Positions 1 to 10,474 of a DNA stretch of 64,000 bases are shown one piece after another. How positions within the stretch are numbered: the first letter of the stretch is position 1; every line of letters starts with the position of its first letter. Made by a program: the position numbers and the translations under genes. The stretch is taken from the NCBI GenBank assembly GCA_029168955.1, contig JAPDOI010000274.1:310001-374000 (forward strand), written 5' to 3'. The notes below the pieces were generated by a model. That model saw only the letters and a list, made by a program, of their open reading frames with translations, was not told the DNA's origin and made no database searches. The DNA comes from Aplectana chamaeleonis (taxonomy: Eukaryota > Nematoda > Chromadorea > Rhabditida > Cosmocercidae).

Positions 1-974
1 TCCGTCCTGCATTCTGATTAAACATCGCAGTTTCCCCGACCCCCAAAAGTACCACCTCGCGAATGTCTCACCAGCGACCTTTTTTGAGCCCTCACACGGC
101 CTTGATTCACTCAAAATTTTAGTTCCTTATAACCACCCATGACACATTTTTCGTGATTTTTCTCGTTTTTAGACCCCCATTTTCCAGCCACCCGGCATCC
201 TACTTTGCTCCGCCTGTCTGGGCTCACACTGCTCTTTTACCTTGCCATAACTGTGTTAAGTTTTCCCTTTTAGATAAGATCAACAGAATTTTCGACCCCC
301 AAAAGTACCACCTCGCGAATGTCTCACAAGCGACCTTTGCCAAGGGCCATGTTCAGAGGACCCTCTCGCCCGTTCCAGACGTCCTCAGCCGCAGTCGTCT
401 CACTGCCGTAGGCTCGCCTAAAAACAGTTCGTGAAACAGCCCTCATTCCCCCTCAGCGCCCCTCTACAAATAAGATACGACCCCCCCCCGCAAATACACT
501 CCTTGTCACGCATTGCACGGAAGCGTTGTCGAGATCGCTCTCCGTAGAGCACCCCAACAAATTCATCCCTCGGAACTGGGCCCGAATACCTTTTAAAGAA
601 CGCCTTATACGAATTTCAGGCCATTTCGCATCCATCTTGAAAGTCGCCATCTTCAATGTCGCTTACCACTTTTGTATTCCGCCTTCAAAAAGTTCTCCGC
701 AGCGTGTAAAGCATTCAACCTTTTTGGACCACATCCTTGGTGATATCAGATTATTCATAACTTTACTCATTCTCCAGCTCACGACATCACTGTGATGCCA
801 TTTTTTACCAAACTTACCAGCACCACTGTGCTCAGAATCTAGCGAAACCCTCACATTGGAGTCCCGACTCTACATTAAAAGTGATAACTTCTCAGGAACA
901 ACGCCGAACACCCTTTCGTGGCTTGTTTAGTAGTCAAAAAGTGGCGACCTCCAATGTTTGAGCTCTGCCAGCAC
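1..974. repeat. Left arm of large inverted repeat (runs off window)
   Basis: The sequence from base 1 to about 974 reappears in reverse complement at 5839-7486. The inner edge is sharp: a stretch ending GAGCTCTGCCAGCAC pairs with GTGCTGGCAGAGCTC. The arm is shorter than its partner because it lacks the 6138-6290 insertion and roughly 400 bp matching 6970-7390. Open frames in it are mirrored in the other arm and show no recognisable protein. The arm probably starts before the window, so its true terminus cannot be seen. Confidence 0.85.
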
Positions 975-1437
975 GTAAGATACTAGGTGTGAGAAAACCC
1001 AAGAACGATTCTCCGGAGAAGACTTTGCTTTCTCTTCGGTTTTGCTTTCTCCTCTCTAATTAAGAGTTTTTGAGTGTAGGGGAGGGCTGCAAAATCGTCA
1101 CTAATTATTACTTTCCTTCAGGCTCCGTCCATACGTGGGGAATACGCTCGCTCTCCGGGGAGCCCCGCGATACATAATGAGGCACCCCCTCACTCTCCCC
1201 GCCGGGAGACTCCCCGCTTCGATGAAATTGCTTGGCGTCGAATGAAATGCTGCATGCGATTGCGGCGTGATGGTGTCACTTGCGCGCCCTCTACTTTTTC
1301 AGGATTTCTATACAGCTTCTTTGTTCTTTGAGCTGCATATCGTGATGTCTCGAATTAACACTGAAATTCGAGTAGGAAAGATCACGATAATATAAAAATG
1401 CATCTCGTCTTCCTCATCGTATTCTTGTACAATACCG
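975..1437. other. Unassigned loop sequence
   Basis: This is single-copy-looking sequence between the outer inverted-repeat arm and the TA-flanked element. It contains a GC-rich patch near 1130-1210 with alternating C- and G-rich runs. I see no exon, RNA gene or terminal repeat in it. Confidence 0.5.
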
Positions 1438-2099
1438 CCGCTATCCAAGAGAAAAAATGGGCAAAGTGGGCAACTAAAGCGTCTTTCGACCACAACACGC
1501 CTCAAAGTGCTCCGTTTTCAATCTCGAAAGGATCAAAATGTTCACCGTGCCACAATCTATCTAACTGTATGAAAAGAAATTAAAATTGTGGTGCGCGCAC
1601 CAGATTTGGCTTTAACTCGCCCACGCGCAACTCTGCGATTACGAAATCGGCGTTCGAAGTGACTGTGGAAATGCGGTTTTTTCTCCATTGCAAAGAGCGT
1701 TAAAAGTTAGGGTATACACCCAAAGATTGTTTGAAATGGTTTCTTGGCACCAGAGAAAAATGGGGAAAACCAAGTGATTTTGGTCGAAAAACTGTTAATC
1801 TCCTTTATTTCAGACGGCATTCACGATCTTGTTGCAACACTTAAAATTTAGCTAGGAAGTAAATTTTTTGGCAGGAGGATGGAAATGGATGCAGCTAGCT
1901 CCTAATCAATTTTGGAGCTGAAAGCTCAATTTTAGCGGAACCTCGAAATTGAGGACCAAGACGGGTAAAAACATGTAAACATGTTATTGTAAACCATCCG
2001 ACGCTCACTGATCTTTAAAAATGAACTAATGAAAATCAACACAGCTAATGATAGGCTTCCGCCCAGGATTGTTTCCTCTTTGAGACGGTTGGTGTGAGT

Positions 2100-2455
2100 A
2101 GGATTTGAGGAGTGCGCAGGACGCCGCAGAAAGTGTGCGGGCCCCTAGTGGGAATTCTCAGGACGCCGTAAAAAGTCTGCGGGACCTCAGTGGAAATGCG
2201 CAGGACGCTGTAAAAATGTACGGGACCACAGTGGGAGTGTGCAGGACGCCGCAGAAAGTGTGTGGGACCCAAATGGAAGTGCGCAGGACGCCGTAGAAAG
2301 TGTGTGGGACCCAAGTGAGAGCGAGCCGAACGCCGCAGAAAGTGTGCGGCCCAACAGTGGGAGTGCACAGGACGCCAAAGAAAGTGTGCGGGACCCCAGT
2401 GGAAGTGCGCACGACGCCGTAAAACGTGTACGGGATATCAGTAGGAAAGGAAGGG
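2100..2455 (+). repeat. 42-bp minisatellite, about 8 copies
   Basis: Monomers carry the core GGACGCCGTAGAAAGTG followed by GGGACCCAAGTGGGAGTG, with a 42-bp period. The period is a multiple of three, so long stop-free frames appear on both strands; these are not evidence of coding. The same monomer builds the arrays at 51435-53145 (opposite orientation), 55425-56165, 56455-56640 and 58025-59565. Confidence 0.9.
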
Positions 2456-2619
2456 TCGTTTTTTATGTCTCCGGGTCACAATTTTTAGGAGTTATAGTCG
2501 TCCGACCACACCGATCGGTGATGATTTAATTATTTACCGTAGGCAAAAGCTTTCATAAAGGTTTTGCCTCTCCAGAATGGGAATCGCTAGGCAAAAATCA
2601 GGTCAGAAGGGGACCTTTG

Positions 2620-2850
2620 GGAAAAATATATGAAATTTCCAAAAGTTTAGCTTCCTGGCAAAAGTAATGATTTGGCAATGTTATAACTACAAGAAATATA
2701 AAAGTTGACAAAATAATATAAAAAAAAACAACTCGAAATATGTTTGAAAATGATTTGGCACAAAATAACCAGGAGTAATGAAAAACTGGGAAATGTAGTG
2801 AAATGACCAGAACCGGATTTGGCGGTCATTCATAGACCAACTTTTGATAA
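2620..2850. repeat. Internal inverted repeat of TA-flanked element, left half
   Basis: This stretch pairs with 4270-4475 in reverse complement, including motifs like GTAGTGAAATGACCAGAACC and GGATTTGGC. The same type of GATTTGGC-punctuated inverted repeat occurs inside the 7.76-kb relative (56690-57395 and 60890-61650), which marks it as a structural part of this element family. Confidence 0.75.
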
Positions 2851-2918
2851 GTACATAGTAGTGTTAAACTATTTTTCTGCCTTCGAGGTTAATATTGTGG
2901 ACAGATTTTATTGGTTCG

Positions 2919-2956
2919 GCCTGAGCGTTTCGACGATGATCATCGTCTTCAGAGGC
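2919..2956 (-). ncRNA. Hammerhead-like motif of Penelope-like element (copy 1)
   Basis: On the minus strand a CTGAAGA box is followed by a perfect hairpin (GACGATGATCATCGTC) and then GAAAC. This is the layout of the hammerhead ribozymes described in Penelope-like elements (CUGAUGA, stem II, GAAAC). The first core box reads CTGAAGA instead of CTGATGA, so catalysis is doubtful. It lies downstream of the GIY-YIG frame on the same strand. Confidence 0.5.
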
Positions 2957-3216
2957 CTGGAAAGCAGTACAAGGTTATGATGTGCTCTCTAGACCATCAA
3001 ATACTGCCACAGCTCTAGCGTTTCCGAGAGCTCCTCAAGTTAGAAACGCGAAAGCTCAATCAAAAAGATTTGGGAACTCACACATCTATCTGCCCACCGA
3101 GCAGCGTCACGTCTGCTGTTAACGAGAGACCAGTAAAGAATGGATGGTGCCGCGCGTTGTGCCATTTGATAGTAGATGATAGGCACGCACACGCACGCGC
3201 CGCTAACCGGCCAAAT

Positions 3217-3853
3217 TTAGAGGTCGCAATGCGGAATGAACGGCAAGAGGTCGTTTGTTAAGGACGGAATCTCGAACCGGCTGTTCATCGTTGGGTTCCT
3301 GGCGTATATCCAGAAAGCCTCCAACGCTTTTCGCGCTGAAATATCCGTCTCAACTGCCAAAATGGCGCACCTGACATTAAAATCGTCACCGCTGTGATCG
3401 TCAATCCTGTGCTTCCCCAATGGTGTTGTTATGACGCTACGCCTTTTACCGGCCAGATGTTCCTTCACACGTGTAGCGAGCATTCTTCCTGTCTCCCCAG
3501 TATAGGTAGCTTGACATGCTTCACATTCAATCTGGTAGATTACCCCTACCTTCGAACAGTCTCCAGCTGTACCATATTGGAATACAACACAGTTTTCTGA
3601 CACACACTCAACGTCGTATAACCTATTTCTTACCAACTGACGTTTGATGTTGTCATTAGGTATGCTTACAAGGACAACATCATTGTCGAGGTGTACTCGT
3701 GCGATGCTACGCTGTATTTTTTTTGTGCGATTCTTTACTGGTCTCTCGTTAACAGCAGACGTAACGCTGCTCGGTGGGCAGATAGATGTGGGAGTTCCCG
3801 AATCTTTTTGACTGAGCTTTCGCGTTTCTAACTTGAGGAGCTCTCGGAAACGC
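3217..3853 (-). pseudogene. GIY-YIG endonuclease domain of a Penelope-like protein (fragment)
   Basis: The minus-strand frame is open from an upstream stop near 3854 down to 3217, about 210 codons; the first Met is at 3636. The N-terminal half has the linker NERPVKNRTKKIQRSIARV. The C-terminal half has the endonuclease signature GVIYQIECEACQATYTGETG with its paired cysteines, then a conserved R and KEHL region. Complete Penelope-like proteins carry a reverse transcriptase before this domain; it is absent here. The domain nicks DNA during retrotransposition. The remaining frame has no internal stop, so the copy may be fairly young. Confidence 0.85.
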
Positions 3854-3912
3854 TAGAGTTGTGGCAGTATTTGATGGTCTAGAGAGCACATCATAACCTT
3901 GTACTGCTTTCC

Positions 3913-3953
3913 AGGCCTCTGAAGACGACGATCATCGTCGAAACGCTCAGGCC
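3913..3953 (+). ncRNA. Hammerhead-like motif of Penelope-like element (inverted copy 2)
   Basis: This is the inverted partner of the motif at 2919-2956: CTGAAGA, hairpin GACGACGATCATCGTC, then GAAAC. It carries the same CTGAAGA change, so the alteration predates the inverted duplication or was shared by the source. Activity is doubtful. Confidence 0.5.
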
Positions 3954-4080
3954 GAACCAATAAAATCTGTCCACAATATTAACCTCGAAGGCAGAAAAAC
4001 AGTTTAATACTACTAAACGAAAATGCCGAGGTTGCAAGATAGGAGAAGCTGGAGAATACTAAGTACATAGTGACTGACGA

Positions 4081-4260
4081 GGGATTAAATTTTACAAGAT
4101 TCTCCGTTAAACTTATAAAAGCTAAATCAAGCGCGCAACGGAAATCAGCATAAGTCAAGCTATGTATGTGAACGTAACGCTCAAATCCGATGCGCGCTTG
4201 ATTTCGCTTTGATAAGTTTAACGGAGAATCTTGAAAAATTTAATCCCTCGTCAGTCACTA
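4081..4260. repeat. Central hairpin of the TA-flanked element
   Basis: ACGAGGGATTAAATTTTACA near 4080 pairs with sequence ending in AATCCCTCGT near 4250, with further pairing through TCCGTTAAACTTATAAAAGC. It is the apex of the fold-back region of the 1440-4792 element. Confidence 0.75.
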
Positions 4261-4269
4261 ATTATCAAA

Positions 4270-4475
4270 AGTTGGCCTATGAATGACCGCTAAATCCGGT
4301 TCTGGTCATTTCACTACATTTCCCAGTTTTTCATTACTTCTGGTTATTTTGTGTCAAGTCATTTTCAAACATATTTCGAGTTGTTTTTTGTATTTTATTT
4401 TGTCAACTTCTAAATTTCTTGTAGTTATAACGTTGCCAGATCATTACTTTTGCCAGACAGCTAAACTTTTGGAAA
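4270..4475. repeat. Internal inverted repeat of TA-flanked element, right half
   Basis: Reverse complement of 2620-2850. The following 4500-4790 segment is closely matched at 61660-61973, tying the two large elements to one family. Confidence 0.75.
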
Positions 4476-4794
4476 TTCACTTACGAAAACGGTATTTTAT
4501 GATGGAGTTAGTTATGAATTTGATAATGTTATCACAAGATAACGAGCCTATTCGGTGAAAAACAACCGTACGCGATCTCTAGCCAGGTCAAAATGGAAAT
4601 GTATTCTGTCTTGAAAAATGAGATTGCTCTCGAATTTCGCAAAATATTTTTACACCATCTACTAGATCACGACATGCTGTACATTTCGGCGTTTTCGAAA
4701 TTGAAAAGGAAGCACATTGAGGCGAGTTGTGGTCAAAATACGCTTTAGTTGTCCACTTTGCCCATTTTTTCCCTTGGATAGCGGCGGTATTGTA

Positions 4795-5838
4795 CTTTTT
4801 CATCGCTAAGAAAAAATGTATTTTCTGAATATATTTTTTCAGTTTATGGAGTTAGCGATGAACAAAGTTCTAAACTATTAATTTTCAGTTCTGTTTTTTT
4901 TTGGAAAAAAGCCGTAGCGTCTGTTGGTGGAAGAATCGAATGCGAATAACCACCGGAGGTCGCGATCAACCCACTAAACACAATTTTTTCAATGCGGTTT
5001 GTTTTGGATTCTGACTACAAAAATCATTCCATTCTGTTGAAATAGCAAAAAAAAACGAGAAGACAAACTAAAAAACATCTATTTTTGGAACAAAAATGAA
5101 GTGTGGGAAATAATTGGAAAAATTTTAAAAGTTTTTTTTGGCAGAAAATTGTAACATAGCTGCATTTATGGAAAAGAAAATCTTTTTTTATGGAGAATAT
5201 TATTAGTAAAACTACACCCTATAGAAAAAATATGCTCAAGAATGCTGAAATTCTCCATCTCCCCCTTACTCGTAGTCCGGAGTAGGGGACGTTAGGAGCC
5301 TCCGCAGGTGAGATGGCGGCACTCGCCGGGGCTCTCTAAATTATGCATTACGAAACCCTCGCCGGGTGCCCCTCCCCCGTGGCGGAGGCCCCAATTCCCC
5401 GTAGGGGGCGATATGCATACGGCCCAGCGCTCCCCAACGCTGATGGGTGCCCGATATCATGAGAGACACCGACAGTCATTTTCTGCCTCGTGTTGATTCG
5501 ATTGTTAACGTTTGATCTGTTGATCAATCACTCGACTCGACTCATTGGCAGCTAATTAACCATGGTTTGTGACATCAGTAGTGGGTCTAGGGGGTATGAG
5601 AGCATTAGTTTTGAACAAGGTTCAAAACTTTGTGCTTTTTGAATGAAACTATAAGCATAAAACTTATTACATCTCTTTCGAAGAAGGCGTGAGCAAGCGA
5701 GGTTGGGCGTTAGCGAGCGAGAGCGGGCGTGAGAGCGTAACCGCACACGAGCGCCTAGCAAATCATGTGCCTTCGATGACAATCGATTTTGCCTCATCGC
5801 TCGCTTCCGTAATGTATGCACGCTGGTTAATGGTTAAA
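4795..5838. other. Unassigned loop sequence, right of element
   Basis: AT-rich sequence (4800-5230) is followed by a GC-rich stretch (about 5270-5470) with alternating C-rich and G-rich runs. No exon, tRNA fold or transposon terminus is supported. It forms the rest of the loop between the outer inverted arms. Confidence 0.45.
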
Positions 5839-7486
5839 GTGCTGGCAGAGCTCAAACATTGGAGGTCGCCACTTTTTGACTACTAAACTAATCGCGAAAT
5901 TGTGTTCGGCGGCGCACAGCGCGAGTTTTTGAATAGCTGAACTACGCAAATTGGAACGTTATGTGAAAACCAATGATGACTACATACTGCATTGATGTTC
6001 CTGAGGAGTTATCACTTTCAATGTAGATTCGGGACTTCAAAGTGAGGGTTTCGCTAGATTCTGAGCACAGTGGTGCTGGTAAGTTTGGTAAAAATTGGCA
6101 TCACAGTGATGTCGTGGGCTGGGGAATGAGTAAAGTTAAGCCCCTTTCATAGTTTTCCGGCCGACATCGGACGACTCGTTATCAAATTTGATAAGCTAAA
6201 ATAGATAAGATGGGTAGGGAGGGTAAATAGATATTACACATTCGATAACGAGTCGTCCGACGTCGGTCGGGCAAGTGTGAAAGAGGCTTTAGTTATGAAT
6301 AATCTGATATCACCAAGGATGTGGTCCAAAAAGGTTGAATGTTTCACACGCTGCGGAGGAGAACTTTTTGAAGGCGGAATACAAAAGTGGTAAGCGACAT
6401 TAAAGATGGAGACTTTCGAGATGGATGCGAAATGGCCTGAAATTCGTATAAGGCGTTCTTTAAAAGGTATTCGGGCCCAGTTCCGAGGGATGAAGTTGTT
6501 GGGGTGCTCTACGGAGAGCGATCTCGACAACGCTTTCGTGCAATGTGTGACGAGGAGTGTATTTGCGGGGGGGGGTCGTATCTTTTTTGTAGAGGGGCGC
6601 TGAGGGGGAATGAGGGCTGTTTCACGAACTGTTTTTAGGCGGCCTACGACAGTGAGACGATTGCGGCTGAAGACGTCTGGAACGGGCGAGAGGGTCCTCT
6701 GAACATGGCCCTTGGCAAAGGTCGCTTGTGAGACATTCGCGAGGTGGTACTTTTGGGGGTCAAAAATTCTGTGGGTCTTGCTTGAAAGGAGGAGCTGAAC
6801 ACAGTGGTGGGAAGGTGAAAAAGCATTGTGTGAGCCCGGGCAAGCGGAGCGGAGTAGGATGCCGGGTGGCTGGAAAATGGGGGTCTAAAAACGAGAAAAA
6901 TCACGAAAAATGTATTATGGGTGGTTGAAGGGGACTAAAATTTTGAGTGAACCAAGCCTGTGGGCGGACTGAAAAGTGTCGTAGTATAATAAAGATGCGA
7001 TTTCGGTGGTGGAGGAGTCCCATTTTTGTCCGTCGGCCCACCATCGCCTGGCGGGGCGAGGGTGGGGTGGGGGGTGGGGGGTCATTGAAAGTCGAAGTTG
7101 GCGACTATCGAGATGGGCAAGGAATGACCTGCAATTCGGATAAGGCATTGTTTGAGGGGTATTCTGGCCGATTTCCAAGCGATGAAGTTGTTAGGGTGCT
7201 CTGCAGTGAGCGATTTTGGAAGTGTTTCCGTGCAATGTGTGGCAAGGAGTGTTTTTGAGGGGGCGTATCTCTTTTGTGGAGGAGCGCTGAGGGGTAGTGA
7301 AGGCCGTTTTCAGAACTGTTTTAAGGCGAGCCTACGACGATGAGACGATTGCGGCTGAGGAAGCCTGGAACGGGCGAGAGGGTCCTCTGAACATGGCCCT
7401 TGGCAAAGGTCGCTGGTAAGACATTCGCGAGGTGGTACTTTTGGGGGTCGGAGAAACTGCGATGTTTAATCAGAATGCAGGACGGA
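5839..7486. repeat. Right arm of large inverted repeat, internally duplicated
   Basis: Reverse-complement partner of 1-974. It contains a direct duplication of about 670 bp: 6400-6770 resembles 7070-7445, sharing GATGAAGTTGTT, CTCTGAACATGGCCC and ACATTCGCGAGGTGG. The left arm shows traces of the same tandem structure near 20-80 and 290-345. No protein function is recognisable. Confidence 0.8.
6138..6290. mobile_element. 153-bp MITE inserted in right arm
   Basis: The left arm (near 750-780) gives the uninterrupted sequence. Here AGTT(A) is duplicated on either side of a short element beginning AAGCCCCTTTCA and ending TGAAAGAGGCTTT. A second inverted motif, ATAACGAGTCGTCCGA, lies at its right end and pairs near 6165-6180. 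No coding capacity. Confidence 0.75.
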
Positions 7487-8572
7487 ACTTGGTAATCAGA
7501 AGGTAGCCCAGCGTTCAAAAAGGCCTAGCGATTTGGAATTTGTCACTCGGCTGAGGACTGAAAATTGGAAGCCTAAAAACGTGTAAATCACTAAATGGCA
7601 GCCATCAAAGCTGTTATGGTACAGAAAAATATGGATAGAAGCGTCTTTAGCTCTACAAGGGTTTGCTTACACGTAGAGTCACCACACTTCACCTGATTTG
7701 CTTACCTCCAACTTCATTAAGGCGAATACAATTGTAATAACGCTGAGAACGATGAAAATTTCGCAACGAACAGCTGAAAATTCGAGGTTTTCCAAAAACA
7801 TCTGCCTAAATTCGTGGCGGTAGTCGGGTGGTTGTCACCGCTCGGATGCTCCGTGAGGAGAGGAGTTCACTGAATACTTCATAAACCCTAGCAAGCATAT
7901 TTTACAAAAGTTATAATTCTTTGAAGAATTGGGGTTATGGAGGTCCAGTCATTTTAGGCTTTAAAGCGCGTATAAAAATGTCCCCACAGAATTAAATGCT
8001 TAATCTTAGTTGGAGTATATTTAAGAGCTTCCTATTTTTCATTTTACACATTCGTCATGGCATGTTTTACACGGGAAAACCCAAAAATTTGAAAAAAATT
8101 GGGCTAAAAATACGTTTTTTCTAGAATAGAGGCTAAGAATATCCATAAAAGTCTATACTTCTATATACCGTTAGAATTCTCTCGTTGAGAGTAAATCACA
8201 AATATCTTCAAAATTGATATTGGACCACTCTAAAGCGAGTTATGACGAAGCGGCGCTTTAAGCGCGCAAAAATTGCCGCACAACGCCGTTTTTGCAAAAA
8301 ATATGTGTGGTACTGTATGTATCGTTCCGGAATAGAAAGTGCAGTTTGTCCGAATGAAACTGTCCGCTCACGCGGACAGCGGGCATCTTGGTAGGCCGTC
8401 GCAAAAGCATGTTTTGAACCTGTGAATCGATTAGCAGCAATATCAGACGAACAGTGAACAGTATCCCAGTCAGCTAGTGAATTATATCCCAGAATAATAG
8501 GGCAGACAATCTCATTCGGACAGACTTTGTGTATGCTGCGTTTCATAAGTATACTCCACCACTTAAAGGCAG
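7487..8572. other. Unassigned sequence
   Basis: No gene or complete mobile element recognised. Around 8330-8560 two opposed stretches containing TGTCCGAATGAAACTG and CTCATTCGGACAGAC suggest a degraded inverted-repeat element; similar GTCCGAATGAGA ends occur at 28928-29204, and a variant occurs near 9730. Confidence 0.4.
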
Positions 8573-8576
8573 TGAT

Positions 8577-9137
8577 CACGATGAAAAACGTTATCGAAAA
8601 AACTACAAAAAATCAGCTTACATCGAAAACAGCTGAAAAACAATGTCGGTAGCGCGGTGAAGAACGGGCTAGAATTAGAGCTTCTAGGGCCCAAAGATGC
8701 CAGTTCATGCACACGTGCACAGCGCCGACCGAAGAGATCGCAGTCTCATGCTGAGCAGTCAAAGATCATCGACGTTCGGAGGAAGAAATAAATACAAATT
8801 TACCTAAAAAAAGCAGCTGAACAATGAAAGCAAGCACTTCGGTCAATGTTTTTGACTAGATGAGTTATTATTCGAGCAGGTCAATCTGAAGGCTAATGTT
8901 CATTGATTTAAATTCGGATTCAAGCCATCCGTTGTTTTTGATATTAGAGATCATCGATGCCAATGATGTGGAAAGGGCTCGTCCACCATCAAAAGACTAT
9001 GAAGTTCAGGCTTCAAATTTGGCCCGAAACAGCGGTTTTTTTTTCGCGATTTTCTCTAATAGGTCCCACTACACTGGATCCAGAGAAGGGTTTAAAGAGG
9101 AAAAGAAGACAGGCATATTTGATCGCGACCACTGCCT
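8577..9137. mobile_element. TTAA-flanked MITE, subtype a
   Basis: The left end AGGCAGTGATCACGATG follows TTAA (8573-8576). The right end ACCACTGCCT precedes TTAA (9138-9141). It is closely related to 24778-25316. No transposase frame. The TTAA at its right end also serves as the left TTAA of the next element. Confidence 0.85.
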
Positions 9138-9141
9138 TTAA

Positions 9142-9571
9142 AGGCAGTGTTCACGATAAATTTCACTTCCAATATCTCCACGGTTTACAGAAGGTCTGGT
9201 TCCCTAAATAGCAAGGCATGCTCAAAAAGGACACGAAAGACGGTTTTTGAGCCAAATTAGGCCCTCCCTTGTTTACGTTGATTTTTGAGCGTGGAGGAAT
9301 TGACCGCTATGAAGGATGATGCCTATCAGTGCAATCTAGCGATCAGCTCACTTATCAGCACTTCCTTGATATGATCATTCCTGTAATCTGAGTCTTCATT
9401 TGTTCATTCCGAGGGGGCGGATCTGGCGCACCAAAACGCTTGTTTGCAGCCGTTATTTTGCTACTCCTAACTCGTTTTCTACCGTTCCTTCGGCTTTGGG
9501 AGCCTAGGGTCCTTCTCGCCTATCATTTCACTGCGGAAAGCCACCGATGATGATCACCGTGAACGCTGCCT
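9142..9571. mobile_element. TTAA-flanked MITE, subtype b
   Basis: It starts AGGCAGTGTTCACGAT and ends GAACGCTGCCT, followed by TTAA at 9572-9575. Relatives lie at 22744-23190 and 54507-54953, sharing internal CACTTCCRATATCTCCACGG. The junction at 9138-9141 is one TTAA shared with the preceding element. Confidence 0.85.
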
Positions 9572-9576
9572 TTAAT

Positions 9577-9870
9577 TGTTTTCTATAGTGAGCATATGGT
9601 CAAAAAGTTTTCATACCTTTTCCGTTTTCTAGAGAATCTTCAGGGTATGTTTCAAGTTTCAGTCGCGGAAAAGCTCGTCCGAAAAACGCTCTCGTGACGA
9701 GCGCTCGACATGCACGCCGACCGCGTGGGCGGACAGTCTCATTTGGACAGGTTTTGTGTATACTGCGTTTCATTAGTACACTCCACCCTTGAAGTGTTTT
9801 CTATAGTGAGCATATGGTCAAAAAGCTTTCATAATAGCTTTCTTTTCTCTTTTCTAGAAAATCTTCAGGG
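9577..9870. repeat. Short direct repeat pair
   Basis: TTTTCTATAGTGAGCATATG followed by GTCAAAAAG occurs at about 9577 and again at about 9799; each copy continues for some 70 bp to AATCTTCAGGG. Its origin is unknown. Between the copies is a GTCTCATTTGGACAG motif like that near 8510. Confidence 0.6.
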
Positions 9871-10154
9871 GCGCGGGTATTTTCAAATTTGACGCCTGGA
9901 CGACGTCTGAGAAACGAAAAAATGTGGCAGGGATGGAGCCATTTTGAATCGTGACAGGACGCGAATTTGGATTTCGGAAATTTGCTCTCACGTCCAATAG
10001 GGAGTCAAAGGACATCAGCGACACGTTTCAAGCAGACAGTCTGTGCTCCCAATAGACCCTATTGGAGCAGTTCTTCACGCTCTCAGGCGGGGATGAGGAA
10101 CTACTTGAAGAGCTATCCTGTGAAAATATGGGGACTTCTCAGGCTGCTGCTCCC

Positions 10155-10425
10155 CAGTTATACTCTTTTGTCTTGAATTGCACAAAACACGGTCCGCCAA
10201 TAGTCCTCTAATTGGCCCGCTAGTACCGTAGTGTACTTTTGCGTTCTCGGCAGACCCGGGTGTGCAGAGCAATCGATTCGTCAATGCCGTCACTCGGCCA
10301 CCCACCCTGCCACCCGGGTCTGCCGAGAACGCGTCGTGGACGTACACTACGGTACTAGCGGGCCAATTAGAGGACTATTGGCGGACCGTGTTTTGTGCAA
10401 TTCAAGATAAACAGAGTATACTTCA
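10155..10425. mobile_element. Hairpin MITE with about 100-bp arms
   Basis: Arms at about 10155-10260 and 10313-10425 are near-perfect reverse complements (for example AATTGCACAAAACACGGTCC and its complement) around a roughly 50-bp loop. No clear target duplication. Open frames across it are by-products of the palindrome. Confidence 0.75.
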
Positions 10426-10474
10426 GAAACGATTTCGCGCTTCGAAACTTGCTGCATTTCGAGAGTGAGTCATA

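Larger units (their letters stand above)
2860..4059 (-). mobile_element. Truncated Penelope-like retroelement with 12-bp target duplication
   Basis: A 1.2-kb insertion is bounded by the direct repeat TAAGTACATAGT at 2848-2859 and 4060-4071. Removing it restores the central hairpin of the host element. It encodes the C-terminal GIY-YIG part of a Penelope-like protein on the minus strand. Its left 270 bp (about 2885-3135) is an inverted copy of about 3735-4000, including part of the coding region. No reverse-transcriptase domain is present, so this is a 5'-truncated, rearranged copy. Penelope-like elements are known for long, variable target duplications and inverted partial copies. Confidence 0.85.
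1440..4792. mobile_element. 3.35-kb TA-flanked inverted-repeat element (copy 1)
   Basis: The left end CAATACCGCCGCTATCCAAG is matched in reverse complement at the right end. Each end is bordered by TA (1438-1439 and 4793-4794), as for Tc1/mariner-type insertion. Inverted homology runs about 130 bp inward and includes a GGGCAAAGTGG motif. No transposase is visible, so it is probably non-autonomous. Inside are a 42-bp minisatellite, a central imperfect inverted repeat (about 2620-2850 against 4270-4475) and a later Penelope-like insertion. A relative sharing both ends lies at 54217-61973. Confidence 0.8.

Noticed and set aside
2100..2455. CRISPR-like array
   Set aside because: Repeats are contiguous with no unique spacers, and the genome is eukaryotic; this is a tandem minisatellite.
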